Shown here: in pieces, positions 8,774-15,708 of the stretch
How the letters are laid out: each line of letters starts with the position of its first letter
How positions within the stretch are numbered: the stretch's first letter is position 1
NCBI GenBank assembly: GCA_041855385.1
Contig: JBHAEC010000104.1
Coordinates: forward strand, 1 to 32,654
Length of the DNA stretch: 32,654 nucleotides
From: JBHAEC01 sp041855385
Lineage (GTDB): Bacteria > Bacillota > Negativicutes > Veillonellales > Veillonellaceae
Direction: 5' to 3'
Made by a program: the position numbers and the translations under genes
The notes under the pieces: generated by a model
The model's input: the letters and a program-made list of their open reading frames with translations, nothing else
Database searches by the model: none
What the model was told of the DNA's origin: nothing

Positions 8774-9856
8774 ATGAAGCATGTGTTATTCGATATTGAC
8801 GGAGTATTGTTAAGTGAGGAACGATGTTTTGATACATCGGCGCTAACGGTGTGGGAGTGGTGCTATGGGGAAGATTGGATGCATCTGGAGGGAGATAAAG
8901 TAGATTTTTCTCCCTCCGATAGTCGCATAGAGGAGCTTCGAGCGCATCAGTGGATGGATGACGCCATTTTTGAATGGATAAAAGAACATGGGATTAATTC
9001 CAATTGGGATATGGTACATGCTTATCTTTTGGGGATGTTGGCTCTATTGTGGAAACAAAGAAAACCGATTAGCTCTTCTTACTCTGTCATTACAAGAGAT
9101 GTAGTTAAAAAGTGGGGTAAAGCTTGTAAAGGGTTGGTACAACCTAAGCCGGAAGAAATTTTTATGTGGCTTCGATCGATAGTTCCGATTAAAGCTAAAA
9201 AGGAAGAGCTCTTTGAAGCCATTGTTAAGGCCGTTGAAGAAATAGTTGGCCAAAAGGCGGAAGGGTTGGCCTTAGGGGGGGCCATGTGGAAACTTCATTC
9301 CGCCCTATATAACGAATGGTATTTCGGAGATCAATCGATTGGCAAAGAAGGCTTCCTACATAAAGAAATTCCCTTGGCACCGGCAGAAGATCTGAGAGAT
9401 TTGCTAAAGGATTTAAAAAGAGCGGGATATAAAATTGGCATTGCTACAGGGCGTTGTCGGAAGGATGCACAAATCCCTTTGGAAGAGTTGGGAATATGGG
9501 AAGAGTTTCCCGAGCTTTACCGAGCCACGTCGGATGAGGCCTTGGAAGCATCCGGAATGTATGGAACAATGCTGGATAAGCCGCACCCTTTTACATATCT
9601 GGCTTCCTATGGTGGAGTAAATAGGGAGTTATATGATGACTATGTGAAACGGCCTTCAGAAGTAATCGACTTTCGGGATACCGTGTATGTGGTGGGAGAT
9701 TCGATCGCTGATGTACTGGCGGCAAAAAGTATGGGAGCAACTATGATAGCCACGCTTACCGGACTGACGGGTAAAAAAATCTTGCCTCTTTTGCAGGAGC
9801 TTGAGGTGGAATATATAGTGGAAAATGTGACGGATCTTCGAAAATTACTGCTCTAA
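8774..9856 (+). CDS. HAD-superfamily phosphatase of unknown substrate
   Basis: This is a haloacid dehalogenase-fold phosphohydrolase of 360 residues, counting from the ATG at 8774, which has GGGAGG upstream. An ATG at 8756 directly after the uvrC stop is possible but lacks a binding site. HAD motifs are complete: nucleophile D7 and general acid D9 in FDIDGV, T225 in IATGR, K269 in LDKPHP, and acidic D309 and D313 in GDSIADVLAA. The core is phosphoglycolate-phosphatase-like. About 200 residues separate motifs I and II, far more than in the usual 220-residue family members, so it has a large C1-type helical cap that would define the substrate. It is the last gene before a strong terminator. A link to DNA repair is suggested only by position. 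Confidence 0.85.
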   Translation: MKHVLFDIDGVLLSEERCFDTSALTVWEWCYGEDWMHLEGDKVDFSPSDSRIEELRAHQWMDDAIFEWIKEHGINSNWDMVHAYLLGMLALLWKQRKPISSSYSVITRDVVKKWGKACKGLVQPKPEEIFMWLRSIVPIKAKKEELFEAIVKAVEEIVGQKAEGLALGGAMWKLHSALYNEWYFGDQSIGKEGFLHKEIPLAPAEDLRDLLKDLKRAGYKIGIATGRCRKDAQIPLEELGIWEEFPELYRATSDEALEASGMYGTMLDKPHPFTYLASYGGVNRELYDDYVKRPSEVIDFRDTVYVVGDSIADVLAAKSMGATMIATLTGLTGKKILPLLQELEVEYIVENVTDLRKLLL

Positions 9857-9902
9857 TGTGAAGTGGTCTTTGTGATAGATCAAGGAGAGTTAGGAAGAAA
9901 AA

Positions 9903-9952
9903 CAAAAGGCTGTACCCCGGTGAATAAATTATTCATAGGGTACAGCCTTTTG
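9903..9952. terminator. Bidirectional intrinsic terminator, HAD gene / FAH gene
   Basis: A perfect 15-bp inverted repeat (9903-9917 with 9938-9952) encloses a second 7-bp repeat (TGAATAA at 9921-9927, TTATTCA at 9929-9935). T-rich tracts follow on the + strand, and on the - strand through the A-rich 9896-9906. It lies between convergent genes and should stop transcription in both directions. Confidence 0.92.
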
Positions 9953-9972
9953 TTTGACATAAAACAGGGAAA

Positions 9973-10863
9973 TTATTTTACGGTATTTGTTAAAGTGCCG
10001 ATGGTATCCACGGTAATGGATACGGTATCTCCGGATTTTAGAAAACGAGGAGGTTTAAAGCCCATGCCAACGCCGTAAGGGGTTCCTGTGGCAATAATAT
10101 CTCCCGGTTCCAAGGTTAATCCTCGGCTTATAGTCGCGATAAGGGAGGGGATGGAAAATAGCAATTCATCGGAGTGTCCTTCTTGCCTCAACTCCCCATT
10201 TACATGGGTGTGAAGAGTAAAGCTGTAAGGCTTATGATTGCTGATATGGATGTAAGGTCCCATGGGACAAAACGTGTCAAGACCCTTGCCTAAAAGCCAT
10301 TGTACATGTTTCTTCTGTAAATCTCTGGCAGTTACATCGTTTATTATGGTATAACCAAATACATACTCATAGGCTTTTTCCTCGGCTATTGAGGATCCCC
10401 TTTGACCGATGATGATGGCTAATTCACCTTCGTAGTCCACCTGTTCGGTAACCTCGGGGTGAAGATTGATGGCTTCACCGGGACCGATAATGGAAGTAGG
10501 GGGTTTTGAAAAAAGGATGGGATATTCCGGAAGAGGTGCATCTTTATTTTCTTCAAATTCACGGACATGGGCGCTGTAATTTTTTCCGACACAGAATATA
10601 TTTTTTTGCGGAATCAAAGGTGCAAGTAAGGTCACTTCACTAAGACTATATGTTTCGGCTATCGGATCTTCTGCATGCTTGGTTAATGTCGTGGATAAGA
10701 GTAACAGTCCTTCTTCACCTTGTTGGATAAGCTCGACTATAGTTTTGGGAAGCTCGCAAAAATAAGCTTCCTCTAAGGCAAGGGAACTAAGGATGGTTTG
10801 TTCCTTTTCGTTGACAATACCCCAATCTTCTTCTCCTTTATAAGTAAATCGTGCCAGTTTCAT
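9973..10863 (-). CDS. Fumarylacetoacetate hydrolase (FAH) family protein
   Basis: This 296-residue protein belongs to the FAH fold, a family of Mg/Mn-dependent hydrolases, decarboxylases and isomerases acting on acyl-pyruvates and related 2-oxo acids. A family-typical GKNY (93-96) opens the catalytic domain. The metal-binding acidic residues are E145 and E147 in DYEGEL and D176 in NDVTARD. A conserved KGLDTFCPMGP block follows. Residues 1-80 form the small N-terminal domain common in YcgM-type members. The start follows AAAGGAAG on the minus strand. Acylpyruvase or oxaloacetate decarboxylase activity is plausible, but substrate cannot be read from sequence. It is a single-gene unit with its own promoter, divergent from the hydroxyacid dehydrogenase. 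No aromatic-degradation genes lie nearby. Confidence 0.92.
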   Translation of the reverse strand: MKLARFTYKGEEDWGIVNEKEQTILSSLALEEAYFCELPKTIVELIQQGEEGLLLLSTTLTKHAEDPIAETYSLSEVTLLAPLIPQKNIFCVGKNYSAHVREFEENKDAPLPEYPILFSKPPTSIIGPGEAINLHPEVTEQVDYEGELAIIIGQRGSSIAEEKAYEYVFGYTIINDVTARDLQKKHVQWLLGKGLDTFCPMGPYIHISNHKPYSFTLHTHVNGELRQEGHSDELLFSIPSLIATISRGLTLEPGDIIATGTPYGVGMGFKPPRFLKSGDTVSITVDTIGTLTNTVK

Positions 10864-10896
10864 AGAAATCTTCCTTTCTTTTTAATGTTGCTCTTA

Positions 10897-10930
10897 TGTA
10901 CATTGTAAGGCAAGTAAGGAATAATGTACA
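10897..10930. promoter_or_regulatory. Inverted TGTACATT repeat, candidate operator of the FAH-family gene
   Basis: TGTACATT at 10897-10904 and its exact reverse complement AATGTACA at 10923-10930 frame the minus-strand promoter, overlapping its -10 and -35. Each arm contains the self-palindrome TGTACA. Two palindromes on either side of a promoter are a classic arrangement for a dimeric repressor. The regulator is not identified. Confidence 0.4.
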
Positions 10931-10931
10931 A
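10902..10931 (-). promoter_or_regulatory. Probable sigma-A promoter of the FAH-family gene
   Basis: On the minus strand, TTGTAC (-35, at 10926-10931) and TACAAT (-10, at 10902-10907) are separated by 18 bases, about 40 bases upstream of the FAH start. Both hexamers overlap the palindromic TGTACA sites described separately. Confidence 0.55.
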
Positions 10932-10980
10932 GAAATTTATGGATAAGGTTGTAAGAAAGAAGCCCTTGCACTTCTCTTAC

Positions 10981-11009
10981 TTGAGAAGAGGGGGAAAGTA
11001 GGATATAAT
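10981..11009 (+). promoter_or_regulatory. Sigma-A promoter of the hydroxyacid dehydrogenase-glnS unit
   Basis: TTGAGA (10981-10986), a 17-base spacer and a perfect TATAAT (11004-11009) lie 60 bases upstream of the dehydrogenase ATG. A 6-bp inverted repeat (CTTCTC at 10971-10976, GAGAAG at 10983-10988) overlaps the -35 and could be a regulator site. Confidence 0.75.
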
Positions 11010-11068
11010 TTTCGTATGTAAACAATGTTATAGTAGTGGAATTCACCTAATATAAAGGAGTGAATATA

Positions 11069-12043
11069 ATGGGAAAACCTGTTGTAGTAGTACCCGGTTT
11101 GGTTCGCAAGGATGCAATTGCGTATTTGAGCGAACATTGTGAAGTTCGACAGTGGACTGAAAAGACACCGATGCCGAGAGAAACGCTGAAAGAATGGTTG
11201 GTGGATGCAGACGGATTGTGGAGCATGGGCAACTTCCGAATAGATGCCGATTTATTGGCTAATGCGACAAAATTGAAAGTAGTAGCACAAGCTTCGGTAG
11301 GTTATGACAATGTGGTAATTGAAGATTTGACGGAGCGTGGGATTCCCTATGGAAATACGCCCCTCGTATTGGTAGAGACGGTAGCGGAACTTGCTTTTAC
11401 CTTGGTGGCCTGTGCGGCTCGCCGTATTGTAGAACTTTTCGATTTTGTGAAGTCCGGAGAATGGGTGAATCGCCCTGCCCCTATTAAAGGTGTAGATTTA
11501 AGTAAATCTACAATCGGCATCATCGGCATGGGAAATATCGGTGTATCTATTTCCCGTCGTGCCAGGGCTTTCGGCATGACTGTTATCTACCATAATCGTC
11601 GTCAACGAAGCGACGATAAATTGCTCATGGCTACCTATGTGTCCTTGGACGAGCTTTTGGAGAAGAGCGATGTTGTTCTTGTAATGGCTCCTTTAACAGA
11701 AGAAACATACCATATGATCGGAGAGAAGGAATTTAAGAAAATGAAAAACTCCGCAATCTTCGTCAATGTGGGACGAGGGAAGATTGTGGATACCGATGCA
11801 TTGGTTAAAGCCTTGGAGGAAGGGGAAATTTCCTATGCGGCTGTGGACGTGACGGATCCGGAGCCGATGGGAAATGACCATCCGCTGGTAAAAACAGGAA
11901 AATGTCTTATTACTCCGCATATTGCTTCCTATACGGATCGTTGTCGCCGAGACCAGGCTATACAAACGGCGAACAATCTTATCAACGGAACGCGGAAAAA
12001 GCCTCTTGAAACTTGTGTTAATCAAGAAGTAAACTACAAATAA
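11069..12043 (+). CDS. D-isomer-specific 2-hydroxyacid dehydrogenase
   Basis: This is an NAD(P)-dependent dehydrogenase of the D-2-hydroxyacid family (glyoxylate/hydroxypyruvate reductase, D-lactate or D-3-phosphoglycerate dehydrogenase type). It interconverts a 2-oxo acid and its D-2-hydroxy acid in the cytoplasm. The 324-residue length and single two-domain body without an ACT domain favour a glyoxylate/hydroxypyruvate reductase-like enzyme over SerA. Motifs are the Rossmann loop GMGNIG (153-158), VGRG with catalytic R236, E265 in DPEP, and H284 in TPHIAS. The start is the ATG at 11069, eight bases after AAAGGAG. An in-frame GTG at 11060 overlaps the binding site and is rejected. glnS starts 26 bases downstream with no terminator, so the two are likely co-transcribed. 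Confidence 0.93.
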   Translation: MGKPVVVVPGLVRKDAIAYLSEHCEVRQWTEKTPMPRETLKEWLVDADGLWSMGNFRIDADLLANATKLKVVAQASVGYDNVVIEDLTERGIPYGNTPLVLVETVAELAFTLVACAARRIVELFDFVKSGEWVNRPAPIKGVDLSKSTIGIIGMGNIGVSISRRARAFGMTVIYHNRRQRSDDKLLMATYVSLDELLEKSDVVLVMAPLTEETYHMIGEKEFKKMKNSAIFVNVGRGKIVDTDALVKALEEGEISYAAVDVTDPEPMGNDHPLVKTGKCLITPHIASYTDRCRRDQAIQTANNLINGTRKKPLETCVNQEVNYK

Positions 12044-12069
12044 ATCCATATAGGAAAGGATGAAATGAC

Positions 12070-13752
12070 GTGGAATCAGTAGAGAGCACTAATTTTATCG
12101 AAGCCATCATTAATGATGACAATAAAACAGGAAAATACAAAAAAAGAGTTCATACTCGCTTTCCTCCGGAACCGAACGGATATTTGCATATTGGTCATGC
12201 AAAGTCTATTTGCCTGAACTTCGGCATTGGAGAGCAATACGGAGGGCTTACGAATCTTCGCTTTGACGATACGAATCCTACAAAAGAAGAAACGGAATAC
12301 GTGGATTCTATTCAAGAGGATGTTAAATGGTTGGGGTTTACTTGGGATGATCGCAAATATTATGCTTCGGACTATTTCGACAAGCTTTATGAATATGCAA
12401 AGGTACTCATTCGTAAAGGAAAAGCGTATGTAGACGATCAGACGGCGGAGGAAATAAAAAGTACACGCGGCGATTTTACGACACCCGGCGTGGATAGTCC
12501 GTGGCGCAATAGGTCGGTAGAAGAGAATTTGGCACTTTTTGAAGAGATGAAGGCCGGAAAATACAAGGATGGAGAAAAAGTGCTCCGTGCCAAGATTGAT
12601 ATGGCAGCGCCCAATATTGTTATGAGGGATCCTGTGCTTTATAGAATTATGCATACGGATCATCATCGGACGGGAAATACATGGTGTATTTATCCTCTTT
12701 ATGACTATGCGCATCCCATAAGTGATGCAATCGAACGAATTACTCATTCGATTTGTACTCTGGAGTTTGAAGAGCGACGCCCCTTGTACAATTGGGTATT
12801 GGAAGAGTGGGAAGATACGGAACTTCCACAACAGATTGAGTTTGCTAGGCTAAATATTACAAATACCATCATGAGTAAAAGAAAACTGCGCCAGTTGGTA
12901 GAGAAAAACTTGGTGAGCGGTTGGGATGATCCTCGCATGCCTACGATTTCCGGTATTCGCCGTCGTGGATACACCCCGGAGGCCATTAGAGATTTTTGCA
13001 GTCGTATAGGCGTGGCTAAGAGTAATAGTGTGGTAGATGTAGCTTTGTTGGAATTTTGTATTCGTGAAGATTTAAAGTTAAAGGCGCCGCGCTATATGGT
13101 AGTGCTCGATCCGATTAAAGTGGTGCTTACCAACTATCCGGAGGGGCAAGTTGAGTGGCTTGTTGCTGAAAACAATCAGGAAAACGAATCTATGGGAACC
13201 AGGGAGATTCCATTTAGTCGAGAGCTTTATATTGAGCGAAGCGACTTTATGGAAGAACCGGTTAAAAAGTTTTTCCGTTTGGCCCCGGGAAAAGAGGTAC
13301 GTTTGAAGAATGCGTATATTATCCAATGTAACGAAGTGATAAAAGATGGAAACGGAAATATCGTTGAACTCCACTGTACCTATGATCCCGAAAGCAAAAG
13401 CGGAAGCGGTTGTCAAAAGAAAGTAAAAGGTGTACTGCATTGGGTGTCTGCCAAAGAGTCGGAAGATGTTGAGTGTCGCCTTTATGATTATTTATTGACT
13501 GAGGAAGGAGACGAAGATCTGTCTGATAAAGATTTCTTATCAAAGGTTAATCCTCGATCCTTGGTGATATGTAATGGTAAAGCTGAGCCGGCATTGCGTA
13601 AGGCAAGTGTGGGGGATAGATTTCAGTTTTTAAGACAGGGTTTCTTTGTTATTGATCAGGATACGACGAAGGACCGATTGGTGGTGAATCGTATCGTAGG
13701 ACTTCGTGATACATGGGCGAAGATGCAGAAACAGGAAACATCGCAGCCTTAA
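12070..13752 (+). CDS. glnS: Glutaminyl-tRNA synthetase
   Basis: This class I aminoacyl-tRNA synthetase charges tRNA-Gln directly. The HIGH motif is in PPEPNGYLHIGHAKS (HIGH at 40-43), the GlnRS-type form rather than the GltX-type form. The KMSKS-equivalent is MSKRK (268-272), also the GlnRS variant. The 560-residue length matches bacterial GlnRS, with a catalytic N-terminal half and a C-terminal beta-barrel anticodon-binding half. The start is GTG at 12070 with AAAGGA nine bases upstream. No T-box leader is present; the gap to the preceding gene is only 26 bases, so expression probably depends on the promoter at 10981. Many Bacillota lack glnS and use the GatCAB amidation route, so its presence carries taxonomic information. 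Confidence 0.96.
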   Translation: MESVESTNFIEAIINDDNKTGKYKKRVHTRFPPEPNGYLHIGHAKSICLNFGIGEQYGGLTNLRFDDTNPTKEETEYVDSIQEDVKWLGFTWDDRKYYASDYFDKLYEYAKVLIRKGKAYVDDQTAEEIKSTRGDFTTPGVDSPWRNRSVEENLALFEEMKAGKYKDGEKVLRAKIDMAAPNIVMRDPVLYRIMHTDHHRTGNTWCIYPLYDYAHPISDAIERITHSICTLEFEERRPLYNWVLEEWEDTELPQQIEFARLNITNTIMSKRKLRQLVEKNLVSGWDDPRMPTISGIRRRGYTPEAIRDFCSRIGVAKSNSVVDVALLEFCIREDLKLKAPRYMVVLDPIKVVLTNYPEGQVEWLVAENNQENESMGTREIPFSRELYIERSDFMEEPVKKFFRLAPGKEVRLKNAYIIQCNEVIKDGNGNIVELHCTYDPESKSGSGCQKKVKGVLHWVSAKESEDVECRLYDYLLTEEGDEDLSDKDFLSKVNPRSLVICNGKAEPALRKASVGDRFQFLRQGFFVIDQDTTKDRLVVNRIVGLRDTWAKMQKQETSQP

Positions 13753-13785
13753 TATGGATATGTTTGTCTCGAAAGGAGGCTAATC

Positions 13786-14475
13786 GTGAAGTATATTAAA
13801 AAATTGGCCTTTTTAACGGTTATGTGTACCTTATTTCTATCCATTCCCGCATGGGCGGCAGGCAATAATGAGGGATTGAAAATAAACGGATTGTCCCCTT
13901 TGCTTACTGTACAGGAAGGGGCACAAAAAACTTTATTATCCGGAAGTGCAACGGATTTGAAAACGGCTATGGAATCTTATGGTGTAATGAATCCAAAAGT
14001 GTATCAAATTCGCTACAAGAAGGATGAAGATTATCGCTATGCCCTGGCTGTACAAGGAACGTTAAGCACGGTAGCACAGATGAAAATTTTGGGAATGTCT
14101 GTGCCGGTGACCCCGTCTTTAAACAAAAACAGCTTTTTTAAACGAAGTGGCAGTGAAAGTTCCCAAACGGTGAAAACAGGAGAAGAAGAAATCAAAAAGC
14201 TGGTATCGGCGCTTAATGTTAAATTTGCATCGGGAGAGTTTTCTCCTATCCTTTTGGAAAAGGAACTAAGCAAAGATAAGAGGGGGAATACCTTTCAAGG
14301 AAAAATGAGCGCAATCTTTATGGGAAAAGCTATAGCGTATAAGGACGTAATTTATGTGTCTTTGTATAATGATAAGTACAGAGGGCCTTCTTTTATAGGA
14401 ATCTCTTTTAATGAAGCCGATGAAGATGTGCTATGGCCTTTATTGTCTCCGATTTTAGATAGAATCGGTAGATAA
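13786..14475 (+). CDS. Secreted protein of unknown function
   Basis: I do not recognise this 229-residue protein. It starts at GTG 13786 after AAAGGAGG. It has a clear Sec signal peptide: a KYIKK n-region, a hydrophobic core LAFLTVMCTLFLSI and a probable signal peptidase I site PAWA|AG near residue 25. The cysteine in the core is not in a lipobox, so this is not a lipoprotein by eye. The mature part has no membrane segment and no cysteines. It contains a Lys/Ser-rich central stretch (about 110-135) and a more conserved-looking C-terminal half with alternating beta-like segments. It lies 33 bases after glnS and ends at a terminator, so it is probably the last gene of that unit. Confidence 0.8.
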   Translation: MKYIKKLAFLTVMCTLFLSIPAWAAGNNEGLKINGLSPLLTVQEGAQKTLLSGSATDLKTAMESYGVMNPKVYQIRYKKDEDYRYALAVQGTLSTVAQMKILGMSVPVTPSLNKNSFFKRSGSESSQTVKTGEEEIKKLVSALNVKFASGEFSPILLEKELSKDKRGNTFQGKMSAIFMGKAIAYKDVIYVSLYNDKYRGPSFIGISFNEADEDVLWPLLSPILDRIGR

Positions 14476-14521
14476 GGTATAGAAAAGGAATAGGGAAAGA
14501 AGTTGTTTGGTGATTAATTAG

Positions 14522-14563
14522 CAGGGGCGGTTTAGTCTAATGGGACGGACCGCCCTGTTTTTT
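14522..14563 (+). terminator. Intrinsic terminator after the secreted-protein gene
   Basis: A GC-rich stem (GGGCGGT at 14525-14531 with ACCGCCC at 14549-14555, extended by CA/TG with one bulged G) is followed by six Ts (14558-14563). Confidence 0.88.
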
Positions 14564-14665
14564 ATTGCTCCATAGAGAAAATGTTATAAAAAGTTAATCC
14601 ATGTTTGTACATAATAATGAGTAAAAATAAAATTCCTACTAAATCGATAGGAACTATATCGAAAA

Positions 14666-14680
14666 TGATAAATATTATCA
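14666..14680. promoter_or_regulatory. Fur-box-like operator
   Basis: The 15-base site TGATAAATATTATCA is a near-perfect palindrome. It matches the 7-1-7 Fur consensus TGATAAT-N-ATTATCA at 13 of 14 fixed positions. It ends 7 bases upstream of the -35 of the promoter feeding the DUF2325-DUF3793-flavodoxin operon. Fur or a Fur-family regulator (PerR, Zur) could bind here; the downstream flavodoxin favours iron control. The 301-base gap 14476-14776 otherwise holds the preceding terminator, this site, the promoter and a short palindrome; no ORF is apparent. Confidence 0.75.
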
Positions 14681-14687
14681 ATAAATA

Positions 14688-14717
14688 TTGACATATACAA
14701 TCCTGTTTTAGTATATT
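14688..14717 (+). promoter_or_regulatory. Sigma-A promoter of the DUF2325-DUF3793-flavodoxin operon
   Basis: A perfect TTGACA (14688-14693), an 18-base spacer and TATATT (14712-14717) are preceded directly by the Fur-like box. Predicted transcription start is near 14724. Confidence 0.75.
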
Positions 14718-14735
14718 AATTACAGATACCATATA

Positions 14736-14747
14736 CCTTGGCCAAGG
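14736..14747. promoter_or_regulatory. Perfect 12-base palindrome in the operon leader
   Basis: CCTTGGCCAAGG is an exact palindrome without a spacer, located about 12 bases after the expected transcription start and about 30 bases before the DUF2325 ATG. It could be a second operator or chance; it cannot form a stable hairpin on its own because it has no loop. Confidence 0.3.
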
Positions 14748-14776
14748 AGTTTGGATATTAAAAAGGAGATTGCAAA

Positions 14777-15082
14777 ATGAAACATATTGTCATTGTCGGA
14801 GGCAATGATCGTATGGTTTGCCAGTATAAAAACATTTGCAAACAGTTTTCCTGTAAGGCAAAAGTTTTTACGCAAGTTCCTAGTGATTTTAAGGGAAAGA
14901 TTGGTGATCCCGATTTAGTGGTATTGTTTACGAGTACGGTATCGCATCAGATGGTACACTGTGCCGTAAAAGAAGCAAATCGAAAAAATACAATCATTGC
15001 ACGCTCTCATAGCAGTAGCTCTTGTGCATTGAAGAACATTCTTTCAACGTACATAAGCGATGGTGAGCCTGTAAAGGCATAG
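14777..15082 (+). CDS. DUF2325 domain protein
   Basis: This 101-residue protein fits the DUF2325 family by eye: an opening IVIVGGNDRM, then YKNICKQFSCKAKVF, a PDLVVLFTSTVSHQM core and a RSHSSSSCALKNIL end. The family has a Rossmann-like look, with a glycine-rich first strand and a conserved Ser/His-rich C-terminal segment. Its biochemical function is not known to me. It contains four cysteines (none in CxxC pairs) and no signal or membrane segment, so it is likely cytoplasmic. The ATG follows AAAGGAG. It is the first gene of a three-gene operon behind a Fur-like box, which points to a role in the iron-limitation response rather than to a defined reaction. Confidence 0.88.
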   Translation: MKHIVIVGGNDRMVCQYKNICKQFSCKAKVFTQVPSDFKGKIGDPDLVVLFTSTVSHQMVHCAVKEANRKNTIIARSHSSSSCALKNILSTYISDGEPVKA

Positions 15083-15126
15083 TAAGGGAATAAGTGTTTC
15101 CCAATAAAAAGAGAGTAGGTATTTTT

Positions 15127-15690
15127 ATGACTGATTTCATAGATTCCATTATCGCATATCACTGTGCGCCTGCTGTAAAAGGGATCAAAGTATCTAATTT
15201 AGTGGCTTTGCAGGCGATTAGCGGATCCTTGGTTGAACCCGTAGATACCTATAATGCGATGTATAATAAGTGGGGATTATATTTTTATTCCTTGTGTGAT
15301 TGCAAGAAGAGACGACTTCTCTTGGTATACAGGAAAAGGAGTTTGGAAGCATATTTGCGATTGCCTAAAAACCAGGCTTTTTTGCAAGCTTACGGATATG
15401 ATAAACAATCGAGTTTGCAAGAAATGCTTAAAAGATTGGCGGAACGTTTACAAAAAGACTGTTCATTTCCTCATGAAATAGGATTATTCCTCGGATATCC
15501 ACTAGCGGATGTGGAAGGATTTATTGCTCATAGGGGTGCCAATTACTTACTGAGCGGAGAATGGAAGGTTTATAGCAGCGTAGCGTTTGCAAAAAAGATG
15601 TTTCATCGTTATTCTCTTTGTCGAAGAGAGTGTCAAATTGCTCTGGCGGAGGGAAAGACGTTAAGAGAACTAATAAAACATACAGCGTAA
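15127..15690 (+). CDS. DUF3793 family protein
   Basis: The protein is recognisable as DUF3793 by its HCAPAVKGIK opening, a central LLLVYRKRSLEAYL block and the conserved FPHEIGLFLGYPLADVEGFI region, followed by GEWKVYSS and a YSLCRRE tail. Function is unknown to me. I place the start at ATG 15127 (187 residues); an alternative GTG at 15094 after AAGGGA would add 11 residues. No signal or membrane segment is visible. In anaerobic Bacillota, from memory, DUF3793 genes are often next to flavodoxin genes, and the same order is seen here, with flavodoxin 18 bases downstream. A role in iron-limited metabolism is an inference from the operon and the Fur-like box. Confidence 0.88.
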   Translation: MTDFIDSIIAYHCAPAVKGIKVSNLVALQAISGSLVEPVDTYNAMYNKWGLYFYSLCDCKKRRLLLVYRKRSLEAYLRLPKNQAFLQAYGYDKQSSLQEMLKRLAERLQKDCSFPHEIGLFLGYPLADVEGFIAHRGANYLLSGEWKVYSSVAFAKKMFHRYSLCRRECQIALAEGKTLRELIKHTA

Positions 15691-15708
15691 AGAGGAGGCA
15701 TTTTTATC

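Noticed and set aside
9863..10078. Short plus-strand open frame between the HAD and FAH genes
   Set aside because: It runs through the bidirectional terminator and into the antisense of the FAH gene; no ribosome binding site.
10897..10930. CopY-type copper box (TACANNTGTA)
   Set aside because: The sequence between arms reads TACAATGTA, one base short of the consensus spacing, and no copper gene is nearby.
12076..12831. Long antisense open frame (about 250 codons) inside glnS
   Set aside because: It mirrors the codons of a clear GlnRS, shows no recognisable domain, and has a low-complexity Phe/Ile/Arg-rich composition typical of shadow frames.
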